A model generated the notes under the pieces. That model was not told the DNA's origin, did not search any database, and was given only the letters and a program-made list of their open reading frames with translations. Below, piece by piece: positions 21,201 to 39,205 of a stretch of 64,000 bases of DNA. How positions within the stretch are numbered: position 1 is the first letter of the stretch; each line of letters begins with the position of its first letter. The translations under genes and the position numbers were made by a program. The stretch is from Panorpa germanica (Eukaryota > Arthropoda > Insecta > Mecoptera > Panorpidae): contig OY783218.1 of assembly GCA_963678705.1 (NCBI GenBank), positions 9,310,152 through 9,374,151 of the forward strand, given 5' to 3'.

Positions 21201-24200
21201 ACCTTAATAATTGAGAGATACGATAAATCGAACGCTTATTTTAAAATGATATAACCGAGTCAGCGTTTTAATACTGGAGCAACTGTTCCATTCATAAGAT
21301 ATTTATGTCCACGCATGTTAAATTAATATATTAGTCATACTATGAAATTTTTTGGCGCCATTTCTTATACAAAAGATATTTTTTAAGAATATTCTTCTGA
21401 GTATTCAGATACATAATATGTAGACCTCGATGCTAGGACTTGTTTCTTTTTTAAATCATTATTTGCAAATCAGCATAGTTTCACGGCCTCCCTGCCTGCC
21501 TCCTGGCCCCTCTCCATTCTGCACGATGCTGTCGATGGCCCGGTCTATGGTCTCTGGTTTCTGGTCCCTGGATCTAACGTCGTTGTAATTCGTTTGTTTT
21601 TCTCGTTTAAAACTCTACACTGTGTGTTAGATATTAGATTAGACATTTGAACATTTCATTTTGAATGACTGCCTTGAACACAACAACTCAAGGCTGTATT
21701 CAAATAAAAGTGCCATGATCTCAAGGTCACAAGAAACACACAAAAACTGTTAAATGGATTCTGAAAAATACCAAAATGTGATTCAACGCTAGAACATTAG
21801 TAAAGTTATATTTTTAGGTTAGTTTTATTTGCTAGTTATTCGATGTAATCGATAAAAGTTGTATCAATAAGAGGTGAATGTTTTAAAATTGCCGCCATTT
21901 TGCACTAGTGTCACTTTGACACTTGAAATTTGCTATGTGTAGTCTAGAGACATGGGAAATTTGTTATAGAACGCTTCACAGTACAACAACGCTCACAAAT
22001 CATGATAATGACCTGCTGAACACAAAACACAAACTCATTTATTATTTAATGTAATATATTTCTTACCTAATGTTAGATTTATTAATCACCGAAATTGGAC
22101 TATATTTTGTTATATAGCCATTAAATAAATTCATGTGTCTCTCTGTCCCCCTCCCCCCTCTAATTCAGTGTTGAATTCGCCTAAATATATTTACTGAGTA
22201 CAGTATCAACAGAGAAAATACTAATTAGTACATTCAGCAAACGTAACATTTTGTACTTAATATTGTGATATACTTTTTCTACGACTACGACTCCACCGTG
22301 AAGTCTCAGAGCTCGGTGTCGGTGCAGTTGTAGCGAGTTTAAACCTTCGATGATTCCTGCCTTATTATATTTTACAATATTTATATTTTACGCCGGGCAA
22401 CACCGGGTAGGTTAACAGTTTCGTCAAAATTAATTCAATAAGCTTTATCTCTTAGATAAGATCAACACAAAAGAAAACAAACGTAACGTAGTGTAATTAA
22501 TTCTATTCATTAAGTTTAGCGAGGATTTGTCAAAATCAAAAACACTTTCAATAGCATTTTTAATTATTGCGTATTTAATCGTAGATAATCGTACAGGTTG
22601 GTTCATGTTCATGCACTCGTAAATGGACGAGGAAGTGAGACAATAGTATTTTTGCGCTTGCGTCACACTCGCGTAGCGTAAGCTAACGGCACGGTAGAGC
22701 ATGCTATGGCAGTGGAAGTCGAAGTTCTCTGTGTGCTTGCTTACACACAGAACATCTAAACTCTTTAGTATGTGTTCGAACATCGCAAAGTGCGGTTATG
22801 TCAATTTCGCGAGTGGAAATGTAAAACATGTGCCTTGTTATTACTAAAATAATACAAGTGGTTTATTTTTTTATGACAACTTTAATCTTATTTGAACTAT
22901 CATAGTGTTATTTATTAAACAATTATTACTGTTTTAATTACTTTATTACATTGTGTGACATTTGTGGAATATGTGCATGTGATTTTTTTTGTGTTTCAAT
23001 TTTTATTTTGACATATATTGTTGTGCAATTCTTGGATTATTTAAGCTGGATAAGTACAGAACGTTTCTTTTTAAAAGTAAGTTGAATTATTTATCTAATT
23101 TTTTTGTTGACAAAACCTACATCAAGTTTTATAACATTTTCAAAAGAACCACCAATCATTTTTCAAATTTAAATTGTTGTGTTTTGTATTTTATTTGAAT
23201 GAATATCAAATCATAATAACTAATTGTTTATGTTCATGCTGATATATTTGATAAATAGTTTTTAAAAGAGAATAACACAATCAAATTAAATTTATTTAAA
23301 GTCAAAATATTCTAACCCTACTTTGTCAATTTTTTGTGTAGCACCTATTGTATAAATGTTGAATGTGTTGTACTAAATAAATAATAATGTTTTCATATGT
23401 AATATTAACAGAATGCACGAAAAATAGTTATCGTATGACTATACACAAAGTGCAAAGAGTATTTCAAATTATTTACTTAAATATAAATTGCTTAGAAAAT
23501 ACTTGTAGTTCCAATATTGGATAATATAGATTAGGATATATATATTTCTGTATTAATTAACAAAAATTGACATCTATGTAGAATGTTGTATTTATTGAAT
23601 TGAATTTCGATATTAAACGAGAAATATTAACTGCTTTATTGATTTTTCGAACGTGCTCTATGTAATAAATTAATTGCGTATTAATTTTCTATTCGATGTG
23701 ATTTGTTGTCTTTGTTTTTCTTGCAGTTTTGTTGTATTTCTGTTGCATTTGGCAATCTGTTAATTTTATACTCAGTTTCGATATTTCGAATTAGCTTTAT
23801 ACTATTGTAGGAAGTGCAGTTCTCCATCTGATTATATTACAATATGCTTTTTGGAATAATTCTGCTGCATTTCATATTGTCAAAATGTTTTACTGAAATT
23901 TGTAGGAGTTACGTAGTTTTTTTGTGTCTTTTTAAGCCATTAAATTTTTCTGATATATCTGTGGCATTCCTTACAATATTTAACCAAAGTAATACTTAAT
24001 AATAACCTAATAAACAACAACAATACGGTCCAATTTAACACTTTAGGCTACTTAAGGGTACTACGGTATTCAAAATTAATTTCTGGAATTAAATTAAAAT
24101 TGATAATGATATTCCAATATCTTATTATTTCTTCTTAGTTGCTTTTTAGTTTTATATAATTTTAATTATTTCCAAGTCAGTTCTTAAACGACCAAATTGT

Positions 24201-24905
24201 TGCAGTAAAATTGAGAAATTGGATTCTGACATTTCTTGAAATTCACAGTTGTGCTGTCAAAATTTGCACAAGTACTAATAAATCTCTATCTTTGTCATAC
24301 ATATTTTCCTTAATGACTGAAAACGGAAATGTGTAAATTTTGTCATGAATCATGGGTGAACCGAACGGAAGTCCTGTTTTCCGTTTATTTCGGTAAACCG
24401 AAAACAATAATTTTGGTTACCGGTTTTATGTACTGTGTTTTCTAAATTGTCACATATTTGAGGAATGATAACTATACCTAATAATATTTCATTTCATACA
24501 AAATAGACTTTTTAAGATTCTATTAAAACGGTCTAGCTAAAAGTTTTATGATTATCTTAATGGGAATTAAGGTAGATTTATTTTTCGGAAAATAGTAAAA
24601 TAGGTAACTAAACGGTATATATTAGGTAACATTGTTTATGCAACAGGTAACTTTTGTTATCTTAGATAAAACTTAAGTACAAGTAACTGTATTTATCGGA
24701 TAATTGATATTAAGTACATATTGTGTCATTGAGATTTGAGAGAAGTGGATTCAATCATCTCTAATTAGTTGAATAATTGTTAAATTATTCACATTAATAA
24801 GCGCGCTACACGTAGTTTTAATCTTTTACATATTATGATATTTGAAAATAAAAATGTTTTTTTGCATGAATCACAAAAAAACAGCAAAATCAATTTTTAA
24901 TTTAT
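21201..24905. other. Long intergenic stretch, no gene recognised
   Basis: AT-rich. GC-richer islands occur at 21480-21590 and 22270-22360. A 112-codon minus-strand frame at 22445-22783 has no recognisable domain and I do not support it as a gene. 24590-24690 carries an R1 repeat tail (CAAGTAACTGTATTTATCGG). Confidence 0.45.
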
Positions 24906-25045
24906 ACGGATGGACGAAGTAGTTAGGTCGTAGACTCTAACACTCAACTATGTTCGGGTCCGGATTCAATTCCCGAAGATGGAATGGATTTATTCCATGA
25001 CTGGCAGTGAAATAAATTCATCAACTGATAAATAAATAAAAAAAT
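24906..25045 (+). mobile_element. Probable tRNA-derived SINE
   Basis: An A-box-like TAGTTAGGTCG at 24921 and a B-box-like GGATTCAATTCCCG at 24962 are about 40 bp apart, as in a tRNA-type RNA polymerase III promoter. Then comes a non-tRNA body and an A-rich tail with (AAAT) repeats (AAATAAATAAA at 25029). No cloverleaf can be folded, so it is not a tRNA gene. No second copy was found in this window. Confidence 0.5.
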
Positions 25046-26319
25046 CTATAAAACACACAATTATTGTATTAGAATTAACAGTCAGTGAGGTCGGGTCATA
25101 ATGACCCATGATGTTTTCAAACGCGATAAGAAGTTCCTAATATTACTCGTTTTTTCTTAAATTAAAACTTTAAATTATCTTGAAACGTTAGAAATCAGAT
25201 ACTGTTCAATATCCGGGTCATCTTGACCCACCATTCAGTTGTTGTACTAATTTTCTTTCATACTGACGCAGTGTTAATGCGAGATATAACCTAGCTATTG
25301 AAATCGCAGTAATATAAAAAAAAAATTATTTGAATAACAACAGACTGAATAATTTTGATTTTAAGTTTCTACTTTTCATATTTGTGATTTTATTCTTCAT
25401 GAAAATTGAAAACTTATATATATGCTACATTTTTCACTCCTTCTTGAATCTTCATACTCCGTTTTAGACCTGAAGATAGAAAGTGCAATGAGACAATAAT
25501 AAATTCCAACTTAAATCAAAATTAATTAATTCCAACTAGGAAACTAAAGCGATCCTATAAGTCTATTGTATACACGAGTTTGTTTACTCATAGCACAACA
25601 AATTATCATGTATTCACTCAATTTTTAATTGTTATTATAATAAAAATGTAAACACAATGAAAAAACTATAAAAGAAAAAAAAAACAAAAGTTCTGGTAAC
25701 GAATAGAGTATGGTGTTTTTTTCTATTTCATTTTTCTGTTGAAAGTAAAAGTTGATCGCTTAAAAGAAAACTGATTCCAGTTCTGAACAAGCAGCACTTA
25801 CCTATGGCATACCTAACTTTCTACACCATCGAATGTAAAACTGTGGGTTGCGTGATTACGTAAACATTTTATTAGATTCTAATTTATTTGTAATTCATAT
25901 TCATTAATTTATTTTATGAAACATTTGCTTTAAATTGGTTTTTCATGGCAGAATGTTCGAAAGCGATAATTTATCATGAAGGATATGTTTGAACGAGTTG
26001 ACTTCTTGGACAAAATAGATATTTTCTGGGCTTAGGTGGGCATTTATTAGGCTGTGGTGATTTCCAACACAAGATTGACCATAAGAAAAGAAATTTATGC
26101 AGTTGCAGGTTTTGTTTTCTATTACGTTGCTGTCCTCTATATTTTATCGTATTCTACTGTAAAAAATATAATCTTGTGTTTGTATTAAAAACAGGTTTAG
26201 GGTTAATTTTATGCACTATCTATTGATGAGAGTAAAGCCTCATTCTCACCTAATCTTTTAATGTTTATTTATTATTTTGTATATACTAAACTACTACTAA
26301 TACGTCAGTAATATGCTAA
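25046..26319. other. Intergenic DNA with two GGGTCA palindromes
   Basis: GGGTCATAATGACCC at 25093 and GGGTCATCTTGACCC at 25215 are two short near-palindromes about 120 bp apart. They resemble ends of small DNA elements, but no outer repeat or target duplication was seen. The rest shows nothing. Confidence 0.4.
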
Positions 26320-26437
26320 CCGCTTTACAAATAAACCTGTTATAACATTTATACCAGGTATAAAGCCCGTCGCCGAACAGTCATATTATCAGTTTATACC
26401 TGGTATAAGTTTTATAACAGGTTTGTTTGTAAGGCGG
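26320..26437. mobile_element. 118-bp fold-back element
   Basis: The two halves are reverse complements with few mismatches. The left arm is CCGCTTTACAAATAAACCTG, TTATAACATTTATACCAGGT, ATAAA. The right arm is TTTATACCTGGTATAAG, TTTTATAACAGGTTTGTTTG, TAAGGCGG. A spacer of about 26 bp (26366-26391) separates them. Size and symmetry fit a miniature inverted-repeat element. Confidence 0.7.
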
Positions 26438-28113
26438 ATATAGTATAAGTCAGTATCTTTAATATAATTAGTATCTTTAATACACAAATTTAAACTTACA
26501 TTTAAGATTAAAACATTAAATTAAGACTAATACTCAGTATATGTCAATTCTGTCAATTTGTTTAGTATGGAAATGGGCATACAATTTTTGTAAAACTTAT
26601 TTCCAGGTAGAGAACGTAACTCTAATAAATTAACTTGTAGTAAACTACCACTGCAATACAAATTCTATATGAAAAGTAGAAAATAAACCTTAGAATTAGC
26701 TTGTAGAAAGCTAGAAAGTGTGAATCTAGCACTGCAAGACAATTTTTATGTGTTGCTTCTGATTTTTAATTAAAAAATAAGTCGACAATTAAACATAAAA
26801 AGCAAGTATTATCGTGTTATAATGAAACTCCATAAAGGAGCAAAATGAGTGTGGAACTGTAAAATACTGTATCAGGATTATTCTACACTCCAGTGCAGAA
26901 CCGTTAAAAAATCAGTAAGAGGTTGCTGGTGATGTTAAATAATATCAAAAAAAATTGTTTTAAATTTTGAAATGAATATTTTTCAAACATTGAATCGAAA
27001 ATAGGTCACTTAAAAACAATATTATTTTATTTAATGATTCAACTAGGTCGTCCTTTATTAAATAATGTCAATAATTATGCAAGAATTGATTATATAAAAA
27101 TAATAAAGTAAATATAGTAATTGCAATGTCACAATTAGCTGAATGGCAAAACAGTTAGTAAAATAAAAATAAATGATTGCAGATATTGTTTGGATAGTTG
27201 CGGAACATGTTTGCACTTGTAATAAACAATTGTTTCTTATAAATAATATTCTAATGGTGGGCATGTGTGTAATGTTTAAGAAAATGGAAAAGCTTTATCA
27301 TTTGTTCATATTTGTTTTGTATTACCTCGAAAACAGAAAGAAGGAGCTAAGAAATCTACATTCTGCTACTTTGTAAAATATGGATTTGTTACGTAGGCGT
27401 TATTTTTGAAATTTTTATAAAAGAAAATTGTCAGGTTTTTTATTATATATTATACTTAGGTGTACTACAGACCAGGGCTGTTGAGTCGATAAAAACATCT
27501 GACTGAATTGAAGTTCGACTCTGATCAAACTAAATACAGAGAGTGGGTGTTTCAAATATAGCGGTTATTTTAAACAACGGAAAAACGTAATATTTTATGA
27601 AAAGTGGTGACATTTTTATTTTAATCCAAAGTACAAACTCTGAGGTTAATAATGAAACACAATATCTGCTAAATATCGCCCCAATGATGGTTGAATACTA
27701 ACAGCTCTAATTGAAAGAAATGATTCAAAATTTGATCTCTAAATTTCATTTTATTTACTGTAAATTTGTTATAGACTTATCACAGAATTATTACTTTTAC
27801 TTATCATAATTCTATTTATCCAGTGTTAATTTATTTTAGACTTCATAGCTTTGTTAAAGTTTAATTTAGGGTTTTTTCTTCAAAGTGCGAATTGCTTATT
27901 TTTATCAAAGGATAATATACTTTAATTTGAGTTGTAAACAATATATTAAATTATAGAAATATGTATGGTACACTCTTAGAAAAAACTTTATAATTTTAGA
28001 ACATTTTTAAAGTATATTTTAGAACCAGATATTGACAAAAATTCAGAGGCATTTTAATAGAACTGTTTAATAAATTCAGACAAAAATTCATCTTAAAAAA
28101 ATATTAATAACCG
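26438..28113. other. Intergenic DNA, nothing recognised
   Basis: AT-rich with no gene or repeat family that I can support. Confidence 0.45.
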
Positions 28114-28166
28114 GTTCTTAATTTTAATACATATTTGTCTATTAAATTTGTATTAAAATTAAGAAC
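28114..28166. repeat. Perfect 18-bp inverted repeat (hairpin)
   Basis: GTTCTTAATTTTAATACA at 28114-28131 and its exact reverse complement at 28149-28166 are separated by a 17-nt loop. The stem is AU-rich. It could be a degenerate fold-back element or a chance hairpin in AT-rich DNA; nothing shows that it is transcribed. Confidence 0.6.
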
Positions 28167-28309
28167 ATTTTTAACGGTGGTACATACTGATAAAGTAAAC
28201 TGTGAGAATCTCAAATGTGATCTTTTTAAATCGTCGCAATATATAGAAGTATAGTCATTTAAGAAATTATGTTAATTAAACAGCCAAATATTAAGGAAAC
28301 ATTTAATGT

Positions 28310-28560
28310 TATATCCACCCTTACGCTCTAATTTGGAATTAAAAATCTATCTTCCTCTCGTTTATACACATTCTCTCTTCTCTTTCTTCTTACTTCCGCC
28401 ACCCATACTCTTCCTTCCATATTTTCTTGCAATATCTCCTCCAAACTTATTCCTCATTGCAATTTGTTTCGACACCTATTCTTAATGTGCTTCAATTTCT
28501 CCTCTTCCTTCCCTCACATCTCCTATGTTATGTCCCCCTCGTCCCCTATTCACTTTTTTC
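28310..28560 (-). pseudogene. Purine-rich minus-strand segment, possible LINE remnant
   Basis: Read on the minus strand, this stretch gives broken charged peptide such as VWRRYCKKIWKEEYGWRK and EEREERMCINERKIDF with stops between. The strong strand asymmetry (CT-rich plus strand) and Glu/Arg/Lys-rich translation resemble decayed LINE reading frames. Weak evidence. Confidence 0.25.

Positions 28561-34436
<5,876 letters not shown>

Positions 34437-34489
<53 letters not shown>
34437..34489. repeat. (CA)n microsatellite, 53 bp
   Basis: Perfect AC dinucleotide run. A 92-codon minus-strand frame across it is an artefact of the repeat. Confidence 0.97.
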
Positions 34490-34490
<1 letters not shown>

Positions 34491-36728
34491 CACGACACAA
34501 GTATAAGTAAATTGAACGTCGAGTCGTAAGCTAACCTTCTGCATGAGCGAAAATGTTTCCTTCAAAATAAATTGTCAATGTAAATAGTTTATTATGTATC
34601 AGCGGTACAATATAGCACAAAAGTTTATCTTAATTAATTTTTGAAGTAAATAATTGATAATCTTGTGACTGTAAATTAAGTTTCCTGGCGGTGTAATGCT
34701 TAAGTTCGTTTCAAGCCGGCTCCAAACGCTGCGGTTCACGTTTGATTTAAATGGTTGTGCGTCAAATATTAGAAGATTAACATGACAAGTTTTCTACTAC
34801 ACGGTGTAACTAATGTTTGATCCGAATGATTTATTTATTTTATTAATTTGTTGATATTATTGACACTGACACTGTTTAACAAAAACTTTCAAGTAAATAA
34901 AGAAACTTTCAAGTATAAAAACTTCCATTGTTGGACGATTCGTGCAGCAGTACATGACATGTGGATCAAGTGTGACCGACAACAGCCCAAACTTCTTCCA
35001 ACATGAACGTTGGACACACTTAGTTCCAGCATCGCCCACACGATGCGTCCAACCATCAAGCGTCTAACGTTGGAAGGTGCATACATACAAATAAGAGCGC
35101 CGGACATATTGAAAATCGGAGCAAGACTTATTTAGCAATGTTAAACAAGAGCTCTCGTTTATTGTAGTAAAGGTAAAAATACTTGCATAAATAACAATTG
35201 ATCAGGAATTAATATTCATTGCAGGTGATTCATTATTATAACAAAAAAAAAACAATAAAAGCGTGTGGCTTAGAAAAGGTCACACATTTGTTATTCAGAT
35301 AATCAATTTCTGATACGTTTTCATAATTTTTGTGCCTTTCAATTGACAGTGGACTATTGAGCAATGAACACATGTGTTTGGCACATTCTATGCACCGTAC
35401 TCAGTACCTCTCTGATGCTAATCGGAGTTTCATTAATTGCTGTTGTTAATTGCCTATTAATGGAAATAATTGCATACATAAATAAGTTTTGAAATAAAAT
35501 TTGTAGATTAATATTCTATTTAATGAATGTTAATTAATTGTTTCAAAAGAATACATCTTGAAATATTTTGCATTTTGTTATGTTGGTAATCTTTAGATAT
35601 TGTTTAGCTTTGACGTTTTTTTTTTATTGATTGTCTCGAATATATTTTGCGAACTGTTATGTTGGTGTATCTATATAGTGGCTAGCAAAGGAGTGAAGGG
35701 GGGGGGGGGAATCAATCTTTGTTGTCTTTAGAATACAATTAATTTACTCTTATCAAAAAAAGAAAAAGTTTTTCTGAATAGAATACAGAATTTTGCTATT
35801 ATTTAATTTTTACGAGCCTGATTTTAGATACAGAGATTATCCTGAAACATACTGGACCTACGATAAGTTAATACTACTTTTAATCCAGTAAAACTTCTAT
35901 CAGTAGATGCAATGGTTGGTGGAAAAGTCTACAAAAATTGGAACCATTAAAAAATGTTTCAAAAATTTGGACAAAATTAATTTTGTTCTTTAAGTTGCCG
36001 CTATTCTGCATTGCAGAACCTCGAAAGTGCACAAAAAGTAAACTCACGCAATAATTTATGTAATATTTTTTACCTAATTCTGTTTACACATTGTTTTAAC
36101 ATAATTCTGTTACATTGTCTTTAAGTAATTGCAAAATACATTACTTAGCATAGAACCATTATATAATTTTGCATGAAAAGCTTTATTAACGTCAAAAAAC
36201 ATACATTTATGTCGATAAAAAACTTTATTTGACGTTACATTACATTAATCTAACAAATTTTATGTCACATGTAAACTATTAATCAAATAAATTAATCATT
36301 TGCATATTAAGAATTAAGTGCTTCTAAAACATATACACATCTATACTTCCAAACTTATTAGTCCTATTACTGCAGAGGTGTATATCAACTTCAATAGTTT
36401 ACTGTATTTTTATGCTGATCAATTTGATAAGAACAAAATTAATTATATTATTATCTTTAACTTTTATTTTAGACTGTACAATAGTTTAGCAATAGATAAA
36501 ACTGAAGGAATAATATTCAATAACAAACTGCAACCTTCAAATTAAACCAACGTCCAACGTCTCTTGTCTGTTGATGCTAGTCGATAGATGTTGGCACTGT
36601 ATTAGCTCTAGCGTTAGAACTATCACTACCGGGCTGGCATGTTGTTGCGTCGTTAGTGCGACTAATACTTTGGCCCGATAGTTAGGAAACCATGTCGACA
36701 ATATTTAATGTTAGTCATTATCATTAGA
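34490..36728. other. Intergenic DNA with a subterminal-repeat patch and an R1 fragment
   Basis: 34970-35110 contains TCCAACGT-type motifs in both orientations (ACATGAACGTTGGA, CTAACGTTGGAAGG), perhaps an end of an unidentified DNA element. 35698-35709 is a G run. 36055-36250 is an R1 repeat fragment with CATAATTCTGTTACATTG and AAAAGCTTTATTAACGTC. Confidence 0.4.
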
Positions 36729-37190
36729 AATTATATATAACAGATTTCCACGGTTATGGTTTATTGTTATTAATCAGTATTTTAATGTATTCAGATACGT
36801 TAAGCATTTAGATACTTTTGCTATGCGTGAAAACGTATCTAATGCCTTGAAACTGTATCTGAATCTATATATACACTATATTACACTACAAATTATATAT
36901 AACAGATTTCCACGGTTATGGTTTATTGTTATTAATCAGTATTTTAATGTATTCAGATACGTTAAGCATTTAGATACTTTTGCTATGCGTGAAAACGTAT
37001 CTAATGCCTTGAAACTGTATCTGAATCTATATATACACTATATTACACTACAAATTATATATAACAGATTGTCATTAGTATTATTTAGTGTTAGAATGTA
37101 TCTAGATACGTTAAGTCTTTAGATATGTACTGTTTCTATATGTCAAAACGTATCTAATACCATATATTTGTATCTACATCTATAACTAGA
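36729..37190 (+). repeat. 162-bp tandem repeat, two near-identical units plus a diverged third
   Basis: Units start at 36729, 36891 and 37053 with AATTATATATAACAGATT. Units 1 and 2 appear identical over 162 bp. Unit 3 is divergent but keeps GATACGTTAAG, AAACGTATCTAAT and GTATCTACATCT. Each unit contains the inverted pair ATTCAGATAC and GTATCTGAAT enclosing GATACGTT and AACGTATC, so each unit can fold back. The 99-codon frame at 36823-37122 only reflects the repeat. Confidence 0.85.
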
Positions 37191-37436
37191 TTTAAAAAGT
37201 TACAGCTTAAGCTTTGTATTATTTTCTAGTTCTAGTTCCCGCTAAATAACATTATGTATATTTATCGTTTACTTAACATAAAATTTGTTACATATATAAC
37301 GCTCTGTGACATATTATTTGATATTACAATTATAAAAATTCATTAGAATTGTAATTATATTTAGAATTGTAAAGTAAAACTAAATTTAATATAATTTAAA
37401 TATGACAGTTTCAATTTTGTATTTAAATTAAATTAT
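37191..37436. other. Spacer
   Basis: AT-rich DNA between the tandem repeat and repeat family R3, with nothing recognised. Confidence 0.4.
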
Positions 37437-37845
37437 ATAGCATATGGGAATATGCGTAGTCATTATTGCACCATATTTTAATTTAGAATTTAATTTACAT
37501 CTTCCTTGTTTTTTTAGAACCTTGAGAATTAAAAATAAAAATAAATTGAAAAAAATTGTATTATACGAGTATTATAACCTCCAAAATGTGACAATCTGTC
37601 AAAATGCAGTAGGATTTATTTTTAAAAGAAGTTCAGTATCAGTTTGTCAAAAATAAAGAAGTAAAAACAATTTCTATTACTAATTGTTATTAAAAACAGT
37701 AATTTTAATTATTTCACAATCAATTTTGTCCAACTGTCAAACTGTCAAAATTTATATTACTAACGACGCATGCGTACTAACTAAATTAACTAAACGCAAA
37801 TTAAAACACGAATGTGACAAGGAATCCCTATTCTGAAAACCGGAA
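37437..37845 (+). repeat. Repeat family R3, copy 1
   Basis: About 400 bp similar to 46040-46420. Shared blocks are TAGCATATGG.AATA.GCGTAG, CCTCCAAAATGTGACAATCT, GTCAAAATGCAGTAGGATTT, GACGCATGCG and AAAACACGAATGTGA.AAGGA. A reverse fragment lies at 51009-51090. Type of element unknown; no coding capacity. Confidence 0.7.
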
Positions 37846-38474
37846 ATCTAGATAAAAAATATTGAATAAAAACAGTAAATTAAATGGTATGTAAATGTTA
37901 CTTTCGCCTTTATTGAAAAAGTTTATCATTATAAAATAACTATATATTCGTTAAACGAAAAGTCTCCAGGCTTCCAGTTCCAGTTCTAGGCTCTCCAGTG
38001 CTCTAGGCAATTCTGATTTGTCTGTTCTGTCTTTGTGATACATTAAGCATTGCCATTGTTTGATCTCCGATATCCATAACCATAATATGCCCGTACAATG
38101 TCACCTACTGACAATGGCCTGAATTAAGTTCGTTTGCGCGACTACATGTGTCTGTCTCTGTCTGTCCCTGTCTGTCTTCTAGCTTTCCCTCTCTTTCTCT
38201 CGTTCACTGATTGTGCGTTTGATGTTTCAATGTTTAATTCTTGATTAATCAATGAAACAAATTGCTGACTAAAAAATTTGTCGTTTGAACATGCCCTAAA
38301 TTGGTAGACAATTTGCATTTATTATATGATACTTTATTAAACCATTTCCAAAAATAAAAATGATGGAGTGGACTATAAATACGTTATTTCAACCCTGTCA
38401 TAAATCATCGAAATCAAAAAATTTGTGTATTCTTTTTAAAAATAATAAAGAACCTTTTCAACCGAAATTTCTTT
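37846..38474. other. Intergenic DNA, nothing recognised
   Basis: A CTGTCT-rich low-complexity patch lies at 38150-38190. No gene supported. Confidence 0.4.
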
Positions 38475-39205
38475 TTAAGGGGGTTCTCCCGTGTGATGAG
38501 TTCAAAAAATCGATTTTTTTTTTCATAAATTTATTCTTTAAAATTTGTAGAATATGCTGGTAAAGTGACTTTTTAAAATTCGAAGTCGTTGTAAAGACAC
38601 ACCAGTTAGAAGAGGCAGATGTTCAGAGCGCGTAGTTGAGTGGTAGGAACTTTACACGCGTTTTTCTTAAAACTGTGTTTTTCAAAGTTTCCTCCATCAC
38701 ATCTCGAGAACGGTTTGATCGATTCACTTAAAATTTATAGGATAGACTCAGCACATGTAGGCGCGCGGAATGAACTAAAATCTTCCAAAAATTCAGAGTA
38801 TTTCTAATTATTTCGAAACGAAAAAGTGAAAAAAAGTCATGAAATTTGAAATTTTTTTTTCTGAAGTCTACCAAAAACCCAATATTCAATATTTTTAAAT
38901 GATTCTAGTTCATTCCATGCATTTTGGTCTATAGATAAAAACGCCGTTTTTTTCCTTTCTTTCTGATAAGCCAATCAGCCAAAATCGTGGAGGAAGTCAG
39001 CTCCCCCTTTTTTGAGGCAGGTGTCTTCAGAGTGGTACAGCATACGTTCTAATGAAAATTTTTACATGAAATTTGTTTTATATACTTTTCAAATAGTAAT
39101 AAATATTTGATAAAAATCTCAAAGTTCTATCTTTTCATTGAACGTCAAAAAAGATTCTCAAAAAATGCTTAAAAAACAGGCTGCCACACGGGAGAACCCC
39201 CTTAA
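38475..39205. mobile_element. TTAA-flanked element with 17-bp inverted repeats (piggyBac-like MITE)
   Basis: TTAA 38475-38478, then GGGGGTTCTCCCGTGTG. The exact reverse complement CACACGGGAGAACCCCC is at 39185-39201, followed by TTAA 39202-39205. Element length is 723 bp. The interior has no long reading frame, so it would need a transposase in trans. The open frame at 38360-38563 crosses its left border and is not a gene. Confidence 0.85.

Noticed and set aside
22445-22783. 112-codon minus-strand frame
   Set aside because: No recognised motif, no splice context, and within the length expected by chance in an AT-rich region of this size.
36823-37122. 99-codon frame with an internal repeat
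   Set aside because: Repeat structure follows the 162-bp DNA duplication; no protein-like conservation.
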